DNA of 64,000 bases from Collinsella aerofaciens. GTDB taxonomy: Bacteria; Actinomycetota; Coriobacteriia; Coriobacteriales; Coriobacteriaceae. Positions 1 to 9,037 of the stretch are shown here, piece by piece. Below the pieces are notes generated by a model. That model searched no databases and had not been told where the DNA came from. It saw only the letters and a list, made by a program, of their open reading frames with translations. The translations under genes and the position numbers were made by a program. Location of the stretch: assembly GCF_005845035.1 (NCBI RefSeq), contig NZ_SPFO01000008.1:1-64000 (forward strand), given 5' to 3'. Positions within the stretch are counted from its first letter, which is position 1. The number at the start of each line of letters is the position of its first letter.

Positions 1-18
1 TTGCCTACCCGGATTCGC

Positions 19-60
19 GCCTCAGGACTCAGCGCAACGCGTTGCGCTGAGTCCTGAGGC
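19..60. repeat. 42-bp perfect palindrome without loop
   Basis: Positions 19-39 and 40-60 are exact reverse complements with no spacer between them. No T run follows on the + strand, so a classical intrinsic terminator is not obvious. It may be the end of a gene lying before the window or a dispersed palindrome. Confidence 0.8.
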
Positions 61-69
61 TGTTGCAAT

Positions 70-88
70 GAAAATGATAATCAAGGTG
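70..88. promoter_or_regulatory. Possible Fur-like box
   Basis: The 19-mer at 70-88 contains AATGATAATCA and matches the classical Fur box (GATAATGATAATCATTATC) at 14 of 19 positions, almost all in the left two thirds. It lies about 100 bp before the marR start. A chance match in an AT-rich promoter is possible. Confidence 0.3.
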
Positions 89-118
89 CACGCGTTTGCG
101 GAGAGCCTGTTGACGATA

Positions 119-170
119 GTCAAAACTCGGACTAATCTAGAGATATAAAATTGGTCAAAAATCGGACAAT
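119..170. promoter_or_regulatory. Direct repeats before marR, candidate operator
   Basis: Two near-identical segments, GTCAAAACTCGGACTAAT at 119-136 and GTCAAAAATCGGACAAT at 154-170, lie 35 bp apart just before the MarR start. MarR proteins often repress their own operon, so these are candidate autoregulatory sites. Binding is inferred. Confidence 0.4.
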
Positions 171-185
171 CGAATGGTGGGATAG

Positions 186-686
186 ATGAATAGTGCGGTT
201 ACGCTGGTCGACTTCGACCGGTTGCTCAATGGACTCGACCATATCTATTCGGAGTTCTCGCGCGCCTGCGGCCTTTCGGACTGCGCTTACTGGATGCTCG
301 TCGATACCAGCACGGCGGGCGGCAGTATTGCCGTAAGCCGTCTGACAAGCGAATGGTTCTACAGCAAGCAGACCATCAACTCGGCCATTAAAACCTTGAC
401 GGCGCGGGGCTTCGCAACGTTGGAGTTTGCCGAAGGCAGTCGTAAGAACAAGGTTGTGAGCCTGACTGAAGAGGGCAGGCGATTTGCCGAGCGTTATGCG
501 CTGCCGGCACTCAAGGCCGAGCAGCGAGCCTTTGGCGCGCTTGAGCCGTGTGAGCAGCGCGAGATTATGCGCTTGATCGGAAAATTCTCTCAGGTGCTCG
601 GTGAGGAGTGCGAGGCATTTAAGCAGCATATCGCTGCCGAGAGCCAAGCCGAGAATCAAGGTGAGGGGGAGTCGTGCGACTGTTAA
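186..686 (+). CDS. MarR-family transcriptional regulator
   Basis: A 166-residue protein with the size and winged-helix layout of MarR regulators. The stretch around SKQTINSAIKTL (residues about 61-72) fits the recognition helix, and GSRKNKVVSLTEEGRRFAE fits the wing and following helix. It is the first gene of a tight three-gene unit: its stop overlaps the start of the first exporter half. It probably represses the exporter operon and responds to a small ligand, as is common for MarR-ABC pairs. Direct repeats at 119-170 are candidate binding sites. The inducing compound cannot be read from the sequence. Confidence 0.85.
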   Translation: MNSAVTLVDFDRLLNGLDHIYSEFSRACGLSDCAYWMLVDTSTAGGSIAVSRLTSEWFYSKQTINSAIKTLTARGFATLEFAEGSRKNKVVSLTEEGRRFAERYALPALKAEQRAFGALEPCEQREIMRLIGKFSQVLGEECEAFKQHIAAESQAENQGEGESCDC

Positions 687-2410
687 TGAGGTTTCTGAAG
701 CCCTATCGAGGGCTTATCGCAGTGACGCTGCTGGTGCTGCTGGTTGATAACGTCGGCACGCTGTTGGTTCCCACGATGCTGGCGAACATGGTCAACACCG
801 GTATCACCACGGGTGATGTCGACTACATTTTGCGCAATGGCCTCTACATGCTTATCGCGACCGGCATGGCCAGCGGCGGCGCGGTGCTGGGCTGCTATCT
901 TTCGGCGCGCTTGGCCGCCAACGTGGCCCGCGATATCCGCAATGCCGTGTACGACAAGTCGCTCGAGCTCGCGGCCAGCGACTTTGAGCGCTTTGGCACC
1001 GGATCGATGATCACGCGCTCGCTCAACGACATCAACGTGATTCAGCAGGCGATTCTGCAGACGATTCAGCTGGTGCTGCCCGTGCCGTTTTTGGCTGTGG
1101 CGGGCATCATCTTCGCCTGGTTTATCGATCCTGCCATGGGCACGCTTCTGGGCGTCGTGGTTGCGATTGTGCTGGTGGCGGCGGTCTTTACGGTTGCCAA
1201 CGCGGCTCCGATCTTTATGCGCTTGCAGAGCTTTATCGACCGCATGAACGTGGTGCTGCGCGAAAACATCGTGGGCGTGCGCGTCATCCGTGCGTTTAAC
1301 AAGGAGCGTCACGAGGAGCGGCGCCTGGACGAGGTGTTCAGCGACTACGCCGCCAACGCCATCAAAGTCAACCACCTGTTTGTGGGCCTCGACAGCTCAA
1401 GCTTCTTTTTGATGAACATCGCCGAGGTGGCGGTGCTGTGGGTTGGCGGCAACCGCGTGGGCGCCCACGCCATGCAGATCGCGAGCATCTCGGCGGTGCT
1501 GGAGTACGCGCTTCTGATCCTGTTCTTTGTGATGATGGCGCAGATGGTGGTGCTAACGCTGCCACGCGCCGCGGCATGTCTAAGCCGTGCACAGCAAGTG
1601 CTGGAGATTGAGCCGAGCATCGTCGATGGCCAGCGTACGCTTGATGCGGCCGCGTCCGACTCAAAGGACGGGGCTGATGCGGTTGCCGTGTTCGATCATA
1701 TGTCGTTTCGCTTTGACGACGCCGATGAGGACACCCTGTGCGACCTGAGCTTTGCCTGTCGTCGCGGTCAGACGACCGCGATTGTGGGCTCGACGGGCTC
1801 GGGCAAGTCGACGGTGGCAAAGCTTCTGCTGCGTTTTCACGATGCCACCAAGGGTGCCATTCGCCTGGACGGCGTCGACCTGCGCGAGCTTTCGCAAGAC
1901 GAGATTCGCGGGCGCATTGCCTACGTCCCGCAGAAGGCATGGCTGTTCTCGGGCACCGTGGCAAGCAATTTGCGCTTTGGCAACGAAGACGCGACCGAGG
2001 CCGATATGCTCCACGCGCTCCAGGTTGCCCAGAGCACCTTTGTGCTCGATCAGCCGCAGGGGCTCGATACCCCGGTGGCGCAGGGTGGCACGAACTTTTC
2101 GGGCGGTCAGCGCCAGCGCCTGGCCATTGTCCGCGCCCTCATGAAGCATGCCGATCTGTATATCTTCGATGACAGTTTTTCGGCCTTGGACTTTAAGACC
2201 GATGCGGCGCTGCGCCATGCGCTGCAGGAGGAGACGCGCGACGCTGCGGTGCTCATCATCGCGCAGCGCATCTCGACGATCTTGCATGCCGACCAGATCG
2301 TGGTGCTCAAGGACGGCGAGGTCGTGGGCCTGGGCACGCACGACGAGCTCATGGAAACCTGCGAGGTGTACCGCGCTATCGCGGAATCGCAGATGAAGGG
2401 AGGTGAGTAG
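674..2410 (+). CDS. ABC exporter half, permease-ATPase (degenerate-site subunit)
   Basis: A 578-residue type IV ABC exporter half: six membrane segments in about residues 1-300, then a nucleotide-binding domain. Walker A is GSTGSGKST (about 371-379) and the signature is FSGGQRQR. Walker B reads IFDDSFSALD (about 496-505), with Asp where the catalytic Glu normally stands. Its partner at 2412 keeps the Glu but has a changed signature, the usual division of labour in heterodimeric exporters. GTG at 674 sits four bases after AGGGGG; ATG at 686, overlapping the marR stop as TAATG, is an alternative. The substrate is unknown; multidrug or lipid export is common in this family. Confidence 0.9.
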   Translation: MRLLMRFLKPYRGLIAVTLLVLLVDNVGTLLVPTMLANMVNTGITTGDVDYILRNGLYMLIATGMASGGAVLGCYLSARLAANVARDIRNAVYDKSLELAASDFERFGTGSMITRSLNDINVIQQAILQTIQLVLPVPFLAVAGIIFAWFIDPAMGTLLGVVVAIVLVAAVFTVANAAPIFMRLQSFIDRMNVVLRENIVGVRVIRAFNKERHEERRLDEVFSDYAANAIKVNHLFVGLDSSSFFLMNIAEVAVLWVGGNRVGAHAMQIASISAVLEYALLILFFVMMAQMVVLTLPRAAACLSRAQQVLEIEPSIVDGQRTLDAAASDSKDGADAVAVFDHMSFRFDDADEDTLCDLSFACRRGQTTAIVGSTGSGKSTVAKLLLRFHDATKGAIRLDGVDLRELSQDEIRGRIAYVPQKAWLFSGTVASNLRFGNEDATEADMLHALQVAQSTFVLDQPQGLDTPVAQGGTNFSGGQRQRLAIVRALMKHADLYIFDDSFSALDFKTDAALRHALQEETRDAAVLIIAQRISTILHADQIVVLKDGEVVGLGTHDELMETCEVYRAIAESQMKGGE

Positions 2411-2411
2411 C

Positions 2412-4424
2412 ATGACCGAGGAGCTCAAGAAGTGCAGCGATGCTATCGATTCGAACGATTCGGACGCCGCTGAGAAAACGGTCGACCAGGCTGCCGCGGT
2501 GCTCGAGCTGGATGACGCCATCAAGGCGGCCGAGCGCGAGGCTCGTCGCCAGGCGCTGTACGAGGAAAACGAGCGTGCCGAGGACGAACGTGCCCGTGCC
2601 GAGGCAGAACGTATGCGCGACGTGGACGACGAAGACGAGGACGAGACGCCCCGGGATACCTGGGCGACGGTGCGCCGCTTGTGGGGCGAGGCCGCCGGCG
2701 ACCATTGGCGCTTTTACATCGTGTTTGCGAGCATCGTGTTCTACGTCATCTTTAACACCGCCGCGCCGGCGTACAGCGCTCACGTCATCGACGAGCTGTG
2801 GGGGCATATGCAGGTGGCGTTTGCCAACGGAACCACCTTCAACATCACCTGGGAGAACTGCGGCAAGACCATCTTCGTCTACTTTATGATCTGGACTGCC
2901 GCTGCCTCGTTCTATGCGCTCCAGAGCTTTTTGATGTCGAGCGTGGCCGAACGCCTCAACCTGCGTCTACGCAACCGCATCGCACAAAAGCTCAATCGTC
3001 TGCCGCTTGCCTTCTTTGACGCGCATCGTCCCGGTGAGGTCGTCAGCCGTGCGACCAACGACTTGGACAAGATGTCCGAGAGCATGCAGCGCGGATTGCT
3101 GCAGCTGCTTGTGTCGATCGGCACCGTGACGGGTGCCATCATCATGATGTTCGTCTATAGCGTTAAGCTCACGCTCGTCTTTTTGGGCTTCACGGCCCTG
3201 TCGCTGCTGGTGACCAAAGTGGTTTCGCGCCGCACGCATGATGTAACGGGCGAACGCCAGGAGTGGGTGTCCAAGATTACGAGCGCGGTCGAGGAGGGCT
3301 ACTCGGGCCGTCTGGTGATTCGCGCGTTTAACCGCGAGCGTCAGAGTTCTGCCGAAGTGCATGAGGCCTCGAGGGAGCTAGCGCGCGTGAGTACCAAGGC
3401 CGACTTTATGATCAATGCCGTCGGCCCCGCGGTGCGCTTTATCGGCCGCTTGGCGCAGATCGTGATCGCGCTGGTGGGCTGTAGCATGCTGGTCGCCGGT
3501 CACATGACCGTCGGCGTGTTCCAGGCGTTCTTCCAGTTTATCTACGAGGCCTCCGAACCCATGACGCAGCTGTCGTTTACCTTCAACTCGCTGCAGAGCG
3601 CGCTGGCGAGTGCAGAGCGCGTGTTCGACCTGCTCGACGAGCCCGAGATGGAGGCCGACCCGCTGCCGGACGAGGCTGCCAAGCTTCCGGGTCGCGTTGA
3701 GGGCCGTGTCGCTTTTGAGCACGTGCGCTTTGGCTATTCGCCTGACAAGCCGCTTATGCGCGACGTGTCGTTTACCGCCGAGCCGGGTCAGAAGATTGCG
3801 GTGGTGGGAACCACGGGTGCGGGTAAGACCACGCTCATCAACCTGCTCATGCGCTTTTACGAAATCGACGGCGGCCGCATTACGCTCGACGGCGTGGACA
3901 CGAGCCGTATGGACCGCGGCGAGCTGCGCCAGCAGTTTGGCATGGTGCTGCAGGACGCCTGGCTGTTCGATGGCACGATTGCCGAAAACATCGCCTATGG
4001 CTGTCCCGAGGCGACGCGCGATGAGATCGTGGCGGCCGCACGCGCCGCGCAGGTCGACTTCTTTGTGCGCACCATGCCGCAGGGTTATGACACGCGGGTG
4101 GCCAACGATGCCGAGAGCATTAGCCAGGGCCAGCGCCAGCTGCTGACCATTGCGCGCGTGCTGCTCAACAACCCGGCGATTCTCATCCTGGACGAGGCGA
4201 CCTCAAGCGTGGACACGCGCACTGAGCTTGCCATCGGCCGCGCCATGGACGCGCTCATGCGCGGGCGCACGAGCTTTGTGATCGCGCACCGCCTGTCGAC
4301 GATCGTGGATGCCGACCTGATCTTGGTCATGGATCATGGCAACATTATCGAGCAGGGCACGCATAAGGAACTATTGGCTGCCGAGGGCGCTTATGCCGAC
4401 CTCTACCTAAGCCAGTTCGCATAA
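2412..4424 (+). CDS. ABC exporter half, permease-ATPase (catalytic subunit)
   Basis: A 670-residue ABC exporter half pairing with the upstream gene. The start ATG at 2412 follows GGGAGG with 8-base spacing; an in-frame GTG at 2403 lies inside that site and is unlikely. An unusual N-terminal extension of about 85 residues is rich in Glu, Ala and Arg and ends in an acidic run (VDDEDEDET); it looks like a charged helix before the first membrane segment. Walker A is GTTGAGKTT (about 465-473), the signature is the variant ISQGQRQ, and Walker B is ILDEATSSVD with the catalytic Glu. It should form one full ATP site with its partner. Confidence 0.9.
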   Translation: MTEELKKCSDAIDSNDSDAAEKTVDQAAAVLELDDAIKAAEREARRQALYEENERAEDERARAEAERMRDVDDEDEDETPRDTWATVRRLWGEAAGDHWRFYIVFASIVFYVIFNTAAPAYSAHVIDELWGHMQVAFANGTTFNITWENCGKTIFVYFMIWTAAASFYALQSFLMSSVAERLNLRLRNRIAQKLNRLPLAFFDAHRPGEVVSRATNDLDKMSESMQRGLLQLLVSIGTVTGAIIMMFVYSVKLTLVFLGFTALSLLVTKVVSRRTHDVTGERQEWVSKITSAVEEGYSGRLVIRAFNRERQSSAEVHEASRELARVSTKADFMINAVGPAVRFIGRLAQIVIALVGCSMLVAGHMTVGVFQAFFQFIYEASEPMTQLSFTFNSLQSALASAERVFDLLDEPEMEADPLPDEAAKLPGRVEGRVAFEHVRFGYSPDKPLMRDVSFTAEPGQKIAVVGTTGAGKTTLINLLMRFYEIDGGRITLDGVDTSRMDRGELRQQFGMVLQDAWLFDGTIAENIAYGCPEATRDEIVAAARAAQVDFFVRTMPQGYDTRVANDAESISQGQRQLLTIARVLLNNPAILILDEATSSVDTRTELAIGRAMDALMRGRTSFVIAHRLSTIVDADLILVMDHGNIIEQGTHKELLAAEGAYADLYLSQFA

Positions 4425-4426
4425 GG

Positions 4427-4456
4427 TGGCAAAGGGACAGTCCCGCATGTCACATC
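4427..4456. repeat. Decayed copy of dispersed AAAGGGACAGTCCC hairpin
   Basis: AAAGGGACAGTCCC followed by GTCACAT resembles the hairpin family at 36920, 39406, 50140 and 62887, but the arms pair poorly here (GTGGCAAAGGGA against TCCCGCATGTCAC). It is taken as a degraded copy. Confidence 0.45.
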
Positions 4457-4462
4457 GAAAAG

Positions 4463-4499
4463 AAGGCGCGCCGGGAGCGGATTCCCTGGCGCGCCTTTT
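4463..4499. terminator. Intrinsic terminator between convergent genes
   Basis: AAGGCGCGCC (4463-4472) pairs with GGCGCGCCTT (4488-4497), with more pairing inside (GGGA/TCCC), followed by TTTT on the + strand. It lies between the exporter and the convergent cysE and may serve both. Confidence 0.8.
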
Positions 4500-4536
4500 G
4501 CGTCGGTGCCGATGTTGTTTTGTGCCGCTCGCGTTC

Positions 4537-5241
4537 CTAGCGTTCGTCCACAAGTTTGGCAACGAGGGCCTTAAGCTCGGCCACCTCTTTCTCGAGCTCT
4601 TTGACGCGGCGGGCGTTCTCGGTGATGCCTTGACGGTTGAGCGCAGACTGCTCGGCGGCATCGTCGGGCATGTACTCGCGATGCTGCTTGGCGTCGAAGC
4701 TCTCCTCGAACACGCGGCAGCCGTTGCGCTTGATGATGCGGCCTGGCACGCCCACGACGGTGCAGTTGTCGGGCACGTCCTTGACGACAACCGAGTTGCC
4801 GCCGATCTTGACGTTGTTGCCGATGCGAATGTTGCCGAGCACCTTGGCGCCCGTGCCTACAGTGACGTTATTGCCCAGGGTGGGGTGGCGCTTGCCGGTC
4901 TCGTTGCCGGTGCCGCCGAGCGTGACGCCCTGGTAGAGCACGCAGTTGTCGCCCACGATGGTGGTTTCGCCGATGACGACGCCCATGGCGTGGTCGATAA
5001 AGAAATGTTTGCCGATCTGTGCAGCGGGGTGAATCTCGACGCCGGTGATATGGCGAGTGATTTGCGAGAGCACACGGGCGAGCGAGCGATGACCGTGCTC
5101 CCACAGCCAGTGCTCGGGCACGTGGTTCCACTTGGCGTGCAGGCCGGGATAGGAAAGGAAGATGACTAGACCGTTTTGCGCGGCGGGGTCCTGCGCCTGG
5201 ACGGTCTTGATGTCCTCGCGAATGGTATTGATAAAGCTCAC
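4537..5241 (-). CDS. cysE: Serine O-acetyltransferase
   Basis: Converts L-serine and acetyl-CoA to O-acetylserine, the first step of cysteine synthesis in the cytoplasm. The 234-residue protein has the hexapeptide repeats of the left-handed beta-helix. The family core is clear: [13 protein letters not shown] with the Asp-His pair, then [12 protein letters not shown] and [10 protein letters not shown]. The C-terminal tail is a short predicted coiled coil ([17 protein letters not shown]), not the usual cysteine synthase-binding Ile end. The GTG start at 5241 follows GGGAGGG, and the protein then begins [10 protein letters not shown]. It is shorter at the N terminus than the E. coli enzyme, like the short Gram-positive forms. 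Confidence 0.9.
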   Translation of the reverse strand: MSFINTIREDIKTVQAQDPAAQNGLVIFLSYPGLHAKWNHVPEHWLWEHGHRSLARVLSQITRHITGVEIHPAAQIGKHFFIDHAMGVVIGETTIVGDNCVLYQGVTLGGTGNETGKRHPTLGNNVTVGTGAKVLGNIRIGNNVKIGGNSVVVKDVPDNCTVVGVPGRIIKRNGCRVFEESFDAKQHREYMPDDAAEQSALNRQGITENARRVKELEKEVAELKALVAKLVDER

Positions 5242-5464
5242 CGGCCGCCCTCCCTTAGCGCCATGGCAATGCGGTTCAATAAAGTATAGCGATTCGCTAG
5301 GGATTAGGAAGGACAATCTTGATGGCATTGCGCAACAGGTGTCAGTTATGCAAACTTGCTGGTAATGGAGTCATGCTTTTGTGGGGTTGCGCACGAGGGG
5401 GCGCCGCAACCGTATACTGGTCAACTTGGACGTATCCGCGCCCACAACTGAGAGGTTTTACTTC

Positions 5465-6112
5465 ATGGGTTTCATCAATTTTATCGCCGAGCTGCTCAAA
5501 GACCCGCGCACCGCGATTGCCAGCTGGATCGCCGCCGGCCCGCTTATGGCCTACGGCTGCGTGTTCCTCATTATCTTCATTGAGACAGGCGTGGTGTTCT
5601 TCCCGTTTCTCCCTGGCGATTCACTACTGTTTGCTTCGGGCTTCTTTGCCCACAACGGTGGCTTTAACATCGTGGCGCTTCTGGCCACCGCATGGGCGGC
5701 TGCCATTTTGGGTGATCAGTGCAACTTTATGATCGGTCACTTCTTTGGCAAAAAGATCATCGCTTCGGGCAAGGTCAAGGCCATGACGCCCGAGCGCATT
5801 AAAAAGTCCGAGGATTTCTTGGACAAGTGGGGTCACCTGGCCATCTTCCTGGGCCGCTTCTTCCCGTTTATTCGCACCTTTGTGCCCTTTATCGCCGGTA
5901 TGGGCGGCATGCACTGGCGTAACTTCGTTATCTTTAACGTGCTGGGCGGCATTACCTGGTCGACGCTCTTTACGCTGCTGGGCTACTTCTTTGGCGGTAT
6001 CCCCTTTGTGCAGGAGCACTTTGAGCTACTGATCGTCGGCATCGTTGCCGTATCGATCATCCCGACCGTGGTCGGTTTGGTCAAGGCCAAGCTCGGGAAG
6101 AAGAGCGCCTAA
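5465..6112 (+). CDS. DedA-family membrane protein
   Basis: A 215-residue multi-spanning protein. Hallmarks of DedA are present: ETGVVFFPFLPGDSLLF near residue 40, a re-entrant-type segment, and GRFFPFIRTFVPFIAGMGGM at about 138-157 with the conserved Arg residues. DedA proteins act in the cytoplasmic membrane and several are linked to undecaprenyl phosphate or phospholipid translocation; which lipid this one handles is unknown. ATG at 5465 is preceded by GAGAGG. A TATACT -10-like hexamer lies at 5413-5418. It is a single-gene unit ending in a strong terminator. Confidence 0.9.
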   Translation: MGFINFIAELLKDPRTAIASWIAAGPLMAYGCVFLIIFIETGVVFFPFLPGDSLLFASGFFAHNGGFNIVALLATAWAAAILGDQCNFMIGHFFGKKIIASGKVKAMTPERIKKSEDFLDKWGHLAIFLGRFFPFIRTFVPFIAGMGGMHWRNFVIFNVLGGITWSTLFTLLGYFFGGIPFVQEHFELLIVGIVAVSIIPTVVGLVKAKLGKKSA

Positions 6113-6138
6113 GCGTTTGAAAAAACCGATTGCAACGA

Positions 6139-6180
6139 AAAAAGGGCCCGTCACCGCTTACGGTGACGGGCCCTTTTTTC
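6139..6180. terminator. Bidirectional intrinsic terminator
   Basis: AAAAAAGGGCCCGTCACCG (6139-6157) pairs perfectly with the segment at 6162-6180, giving an A run before and a T run after a strong GC stem. It separates dedA from the convergent membrane-protein gene. Confidence 0.92.
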
Positions 6181-6213
6181 GTTTATAGCTGGCGTGCGAC
6201 GTGTTGCTTGTGC

Positions 6214-7029
6214 TTACTGGACTTCGCTCAGCTTCTGCAGCACGCGCCCTTGGACCTCAAGGTAGTAGGCCTGGTCCTCGGCGGACAGCGAGCTTTCGTC
6301 AACGCTGTCGAACTTTTGCGACCATTCGCTGTACTGCTGCATCATCGATCCGTAGTCGGCAAGCATCGAAGCGGTGTCGTCTGAATTCTCGTACTTCTTC
6401 ATGAACTCGACGTAGCTGTTCATAAACTGCTCGTAGCCGTCCATCATGGCACGGAAGTCAGAAGAGGACGTGGCCGGGGCATCGACGGGAGTGTCGGTAG
6501 AGTCATCGGCGGAGTTTTCACTGTCCGTATTTACGGACTCATCAGCCGATGCCTGAGCCTTGTTCAGTGTGATTTCGAGGGTTTTATCCTCGCCGTCAAA
6601 CGAGAGGCTAAGCCCAGCGCCGCTCGGAGCTTTGGCTTTAAAGTAATCGGTGCCTTCGCCGGAGAAATCTGTATAGCCTGCATCCTTGCACGATTGGATG
6701 TAGTCGTCGTAATCAGAGTGCGTTATCTCCTGCAGCGTTGCATAGAAATAGGTGTCGCTGTTGTTGCTGATCTCACCCTTGTTTGTCTTGGGCTTGGGCA
6801 GTTCGGTCGCGAGGCCGCTGCTGGGCCAGGTGAACGTGCCGACGGTCTTTGAGGGGCTCGAAGAGTCGCAGCCGCTCACGCACGAGCTGATGCGTGCCAA
6901 GATAATCAGGATAACAAACACCGCCAGAACGATCGGCCATTTCTTCTTGCCTTTGGGCGGCTTGCCGTCGGGTGTCGACACCGTTTGGGGGACGCCATTA
7001 TCCCCGCTGCCTGAAGCTTCCCAATCCAT
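6214..7029 (-). CDS. Membrane-anchored extracytoplasmic protein, DUF6591-like
   Basis: A 271-residue protein of unknown function. A short Gly/Pro/Lys-rich cytosolic N terminus (ends GKKKW) leads to one membrane segment (about 31-48), then a Ser/Asp-rich outer part. The compact domain at about 60-150 holds TYFYATLQEI and DYIQSCKDAGYTDF; a low-complexity linker rich in Ser, Thr and Asp follows; the C terminus (DGYEQFMNSYVEFMKKY to the end) is helical. It resembles proteins labelled DUF6591, but this is from memory. ATG at 7029 follows GGGAAGG. It is divergent from the PH-like gene, and two copies of the TCAG-TTG dyad sit between them, so the two may be co-regulated. Confidence 0.7.
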   Translation of the reverse strand: MDWEASGSGDNGVPQTVSTPDGKPPKGKKKWPIVLAVFVILIILARISSCVSGCDSSSPSKTVGTFTWPSSGLATELPKPKTNKGEISNNSDTYFYATLQEITHSDYDDYIQSCKDAGYTDFSGEGTDYFKAKAPSGAGLSLSFDGEDKTLEITLNKAQASADESVNTDSENSADDSTDTPVDAPATSSSDFRAMMDGYEQFMNSYVEFMKKYENSDDTASMLADYGSMMQQYSEWSQKFDSVDESSLSAEDQAYYLEVQGRVLQKLSEVQ

Positions 7030-7095
7030 AGTTGTTCCTTCCCTCGATATGGATGACACTGCTTCGAATTGTGGCTGTGGGCTGCGGGGATTTCA

Positions 7096-7139
7096 TCAGC
7101 TGTCAACTGAATCCGGTGAGAAATTCAGTTGGCAGCTGA
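7096..7139. promoter_or_regulatory. Paired 15-bp dyads, candidate operator
   Basis: TCAGCTGTCAACTGA (7096-7110) and TCAGTTGGCAGCTGA (7125-7139) are each nearly palindromic and are reverse complements of each other with one mismatch at the central base. They also form a large hairpin. Their centres are 29 bp apart in the divergent promoter region between 7029 and 7198. A third copy is at 10811-10825 before the kinase gene. A shared regulator is inferred. Confidence 0.55.
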
Positions 7140-7197
7140 TGAAATTATTTGCCCGGTGTTTAGGATGAGAGGAAAACGTTGGACGGGGGATGACGGC

Positions 7198-7821
7198 GTG
7201 GACGAGTACAATCTGGCGCCCGGCGAACTCATCATCATGCAGGCCTCAAATGTGCGCTTGGGCGTTGGCTCTGGTAGCGAGGCTCTCGATGAGATCGTGC
7301 TTACAAATATGAATCTAATCTTGGTCGTAACGGTCTCCGAGGGGCTGTTTAAAACTCGACGCTACCTCAAGCGCTGCCCGCTCGATTCGATTCTGTGCTC
7401 GGCGGACGTTCCCCAGGCTATCGCCGCGCGCGTGAATAGTACGCCGGTGCTGCGAGTCGCATTTTCGGAGGAGACCGTTACAGTGAGCTTTACCGAAGGC
7501 GGCAAGCGCCTTGCCGACCGTTGGGCCGAAAGCGTGCGCCGCGCGGCGGCGGGCAACATCGATGCCATCGATACTTCGGAGCTTCCCTCGGGCACTGCGG
7601 CAGAGATTGCCGATTTTGTTGACGGTGCCATGGGCGTTGTCGGGGCAGTTGGCGACTCCATTGGCAGTGCCCTGGGCGCTACCCTGAAGGTGCAAAAGCC
7701 TCACGCCGAGAAAATGGCCGAAAAGGCGACGGCAAAGTGTCCCGGATGCCATGCACCCGTCGCGGGACGTAAAGGTCAAGGCGTTGTTTGTTCGTACTGC
7801 GATACCAAGTTTGTGCTGTAG
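7198..7821 (+). CDS. PH-like domain protein with C-terminal zinc ribbon
   Basis: About 207 residues. The first half (LAPGELIIMQ through RWAESVRRA) has the alternating strand pattern of bacterial PH-like domains, which often bind membranes or partners. A Gly/Ala-rich linker follows, then a C-terminal zinc ribbon: CPGC and CSYC about 18 residues apart, ending DTKFVL. I do not recognise a specific named family. GTG at 7198 follows GGGGGA with 7-base spacing; ATG at 7165 is an alternative 11 codons upstream. It sits 12 bp before the SPFH gene, so the two are surely one operon and may form a membrane-associated complex. Confidence 0.6.
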   Translation: MDEYNLAPGELIIMQASNVRLGVGSGSEALDEIVLTNMNLILVVTVSEGLFKTRRYLKRCPLDSILCSADVPQAIAARVNSTPVLRVAFSEETVTVSFTEGGKRLADRWAESVRRAAAGNIDAIDTSELPSGTAAEIADFVDGAMGVVGAVGDSIGSALGATLKVQKPHAEKMAEKATAKCPGCHAPVAGRKGQGVVCSYCDTKFVL

Positions 7822-7833
7822 GGTGAGGTAGCT

Positions 7834-9030
7834 GTGGGTATTGTGAATGTTGCCATCGACTCGCTCGGTGGCGTGCTCGCCGATCAATGGAAAGATATTG
7901 TCACGGCTGGTCATTTTGACGAGCATGTCGTGGTTGCTCCGGGGGTGCGTAAGGTCGGGCAAAACGGGCGCGGCGGAAACTACGGATCGAATGACGTTCT
8001 GTCCAATGGGTCGCTCATTTTTGTTCCCGAGAACACCGCGGCGTTTATCTTTAGCCAGGCGGGCATCGAGCAGATAATAACGGAGCCGGGCGGTTTTGAG
8101 TATCGCGACGGCGAGGCTTCGGTTTTTGATGACCGTGACCGCGAGGAGCAGGGCGTTCTCAAAATGGTCTTGGGGCAGGCGGCCCGTCGTGTCGGCTATG
8201 CGGGCATGTCGCCGTCACAGAAGCGTGTAGCGTTTGTCAATCTGCGTGAAATCCGCGGTATTAAGTTTGGTACGCGTGGGCCGCTCGCGTATAACGACTT
8301 GTTTTACGGTGCGGATCTTGAGGTCTTCGCGTATGGTCAGCTGTCGCTGCAAGTAGTGGATGCCGAGCGCTTTATCAGGAATTTTCTTCCTGCGAACACC
8401 TATAGCTATTCGTTTGACGATCCGCGCGCACGAAGCATGCTGATTGCAGAGTTCCTGGCTTCGCTCATTGTGGCCACGAACGCCTTGTCGTCCGAGGTCC
8501 GGATTTCGCAGCTGCCTTCACACGTCAACGAAATTCGTCACATGGTCCTGGATGAGGGCGACAACGCGGGGACATGGCAAGGCCGCTTTGGCATCAAGCT
8601 TGCGCAGGTCGCCATCGAAAATATCGAATTCTCCGATGACTCGCGCGAGCTTATCAAGAGCTATGCGAAAAAGAAGCTGGATGTTAGTGCTTACGAGGGG
8701 GTTTCTAAGCAGGCGGCCGATGTGGCGGCTCAGCAGATGATTGCTGAGGGCGTGCGCGAGAACGGGTTTGGTGCTGCGGGTGGCATGGTGCTCGGCATGG
8801 GGCTGGCGGGAATGCTCAACCCCCGTAACGCTTCTGTAAAAGGCGGCGCGGGCGCGGTCTGTGCGCCGGATACGACGGAACCCAAGGAGGCACCGGAGGA
8901 CGGTGTCGAGGCTGCTCAAACGCTTGAGGGTCAAATAGAGGCCGTAAAGAAATTTAAAGAGCTTCTCGATGCCGGGATTTTGACGCAAGAGGAGTTTGAT
9001 GCCAAGAAGCGCGAGATTCTCGGGCTGTAG
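7834..9030 (+). CDS. SPFH-domain protein with C-terminal SHOCT domain
   Basis: A 398-residue protein of the SPFH/stomatin type that includes B. subtilis YdjI. The N terminus begins with an amphipathic segment (VNVAIDSLGGVLADQW), then VVVAPGVRKVGQNG and LIFVPENTAAFIFSQ, typical of the first strands. After a Gly/Ala-rich linker (about 305-335), the end (QIEAVKKFKELLDAGILTQEEFDAKKREILGL-like, positions 8929-9027) is a SHOCT domain. GTG at 7834 follows GGTGAGG. YdjI-type proteins act at the membrane in envelope stress in Firmicutes; that role here is inference. A terminator at 9038 closes the operon. Confidence 0.8.
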   Translation: MGIVNVAIDSLGGVLADQWKDIVTAGHFDEHVVVAPGVRKVGQNGRGGNYGSNDVLSNGSLIFVPENTAAFIFSQAGIEQIITEPGGFEYRDGEASVFDDRDREEQGVLKMVLGQAARRVGYAGMSPSQKRVAFVNLREIRGIKFGTRGPLAYNDLFYGADLEVFAYGQLSLQVVDAERFIRNFLPANTYSYSFDDPRARSMLIAEFLASLIVATNALSSEVRISQLPSHVNEIRHMVLDEGDNAGTWQGRFGIKLAQVAIENIEFSDDSRELIKSYAKKKLDVSAYEGVSKQAADVAAQQMIAEGVRENGFGAAGGMVLGMGLAGMLNPRNASVKGGAGAVCAPDTTEPKEAPEDGVEAAQTLEGQIEAVKKFKELLDAGILTQEEFDAKKREILGL

Positions 9031-9037
9031 AAGTGTG

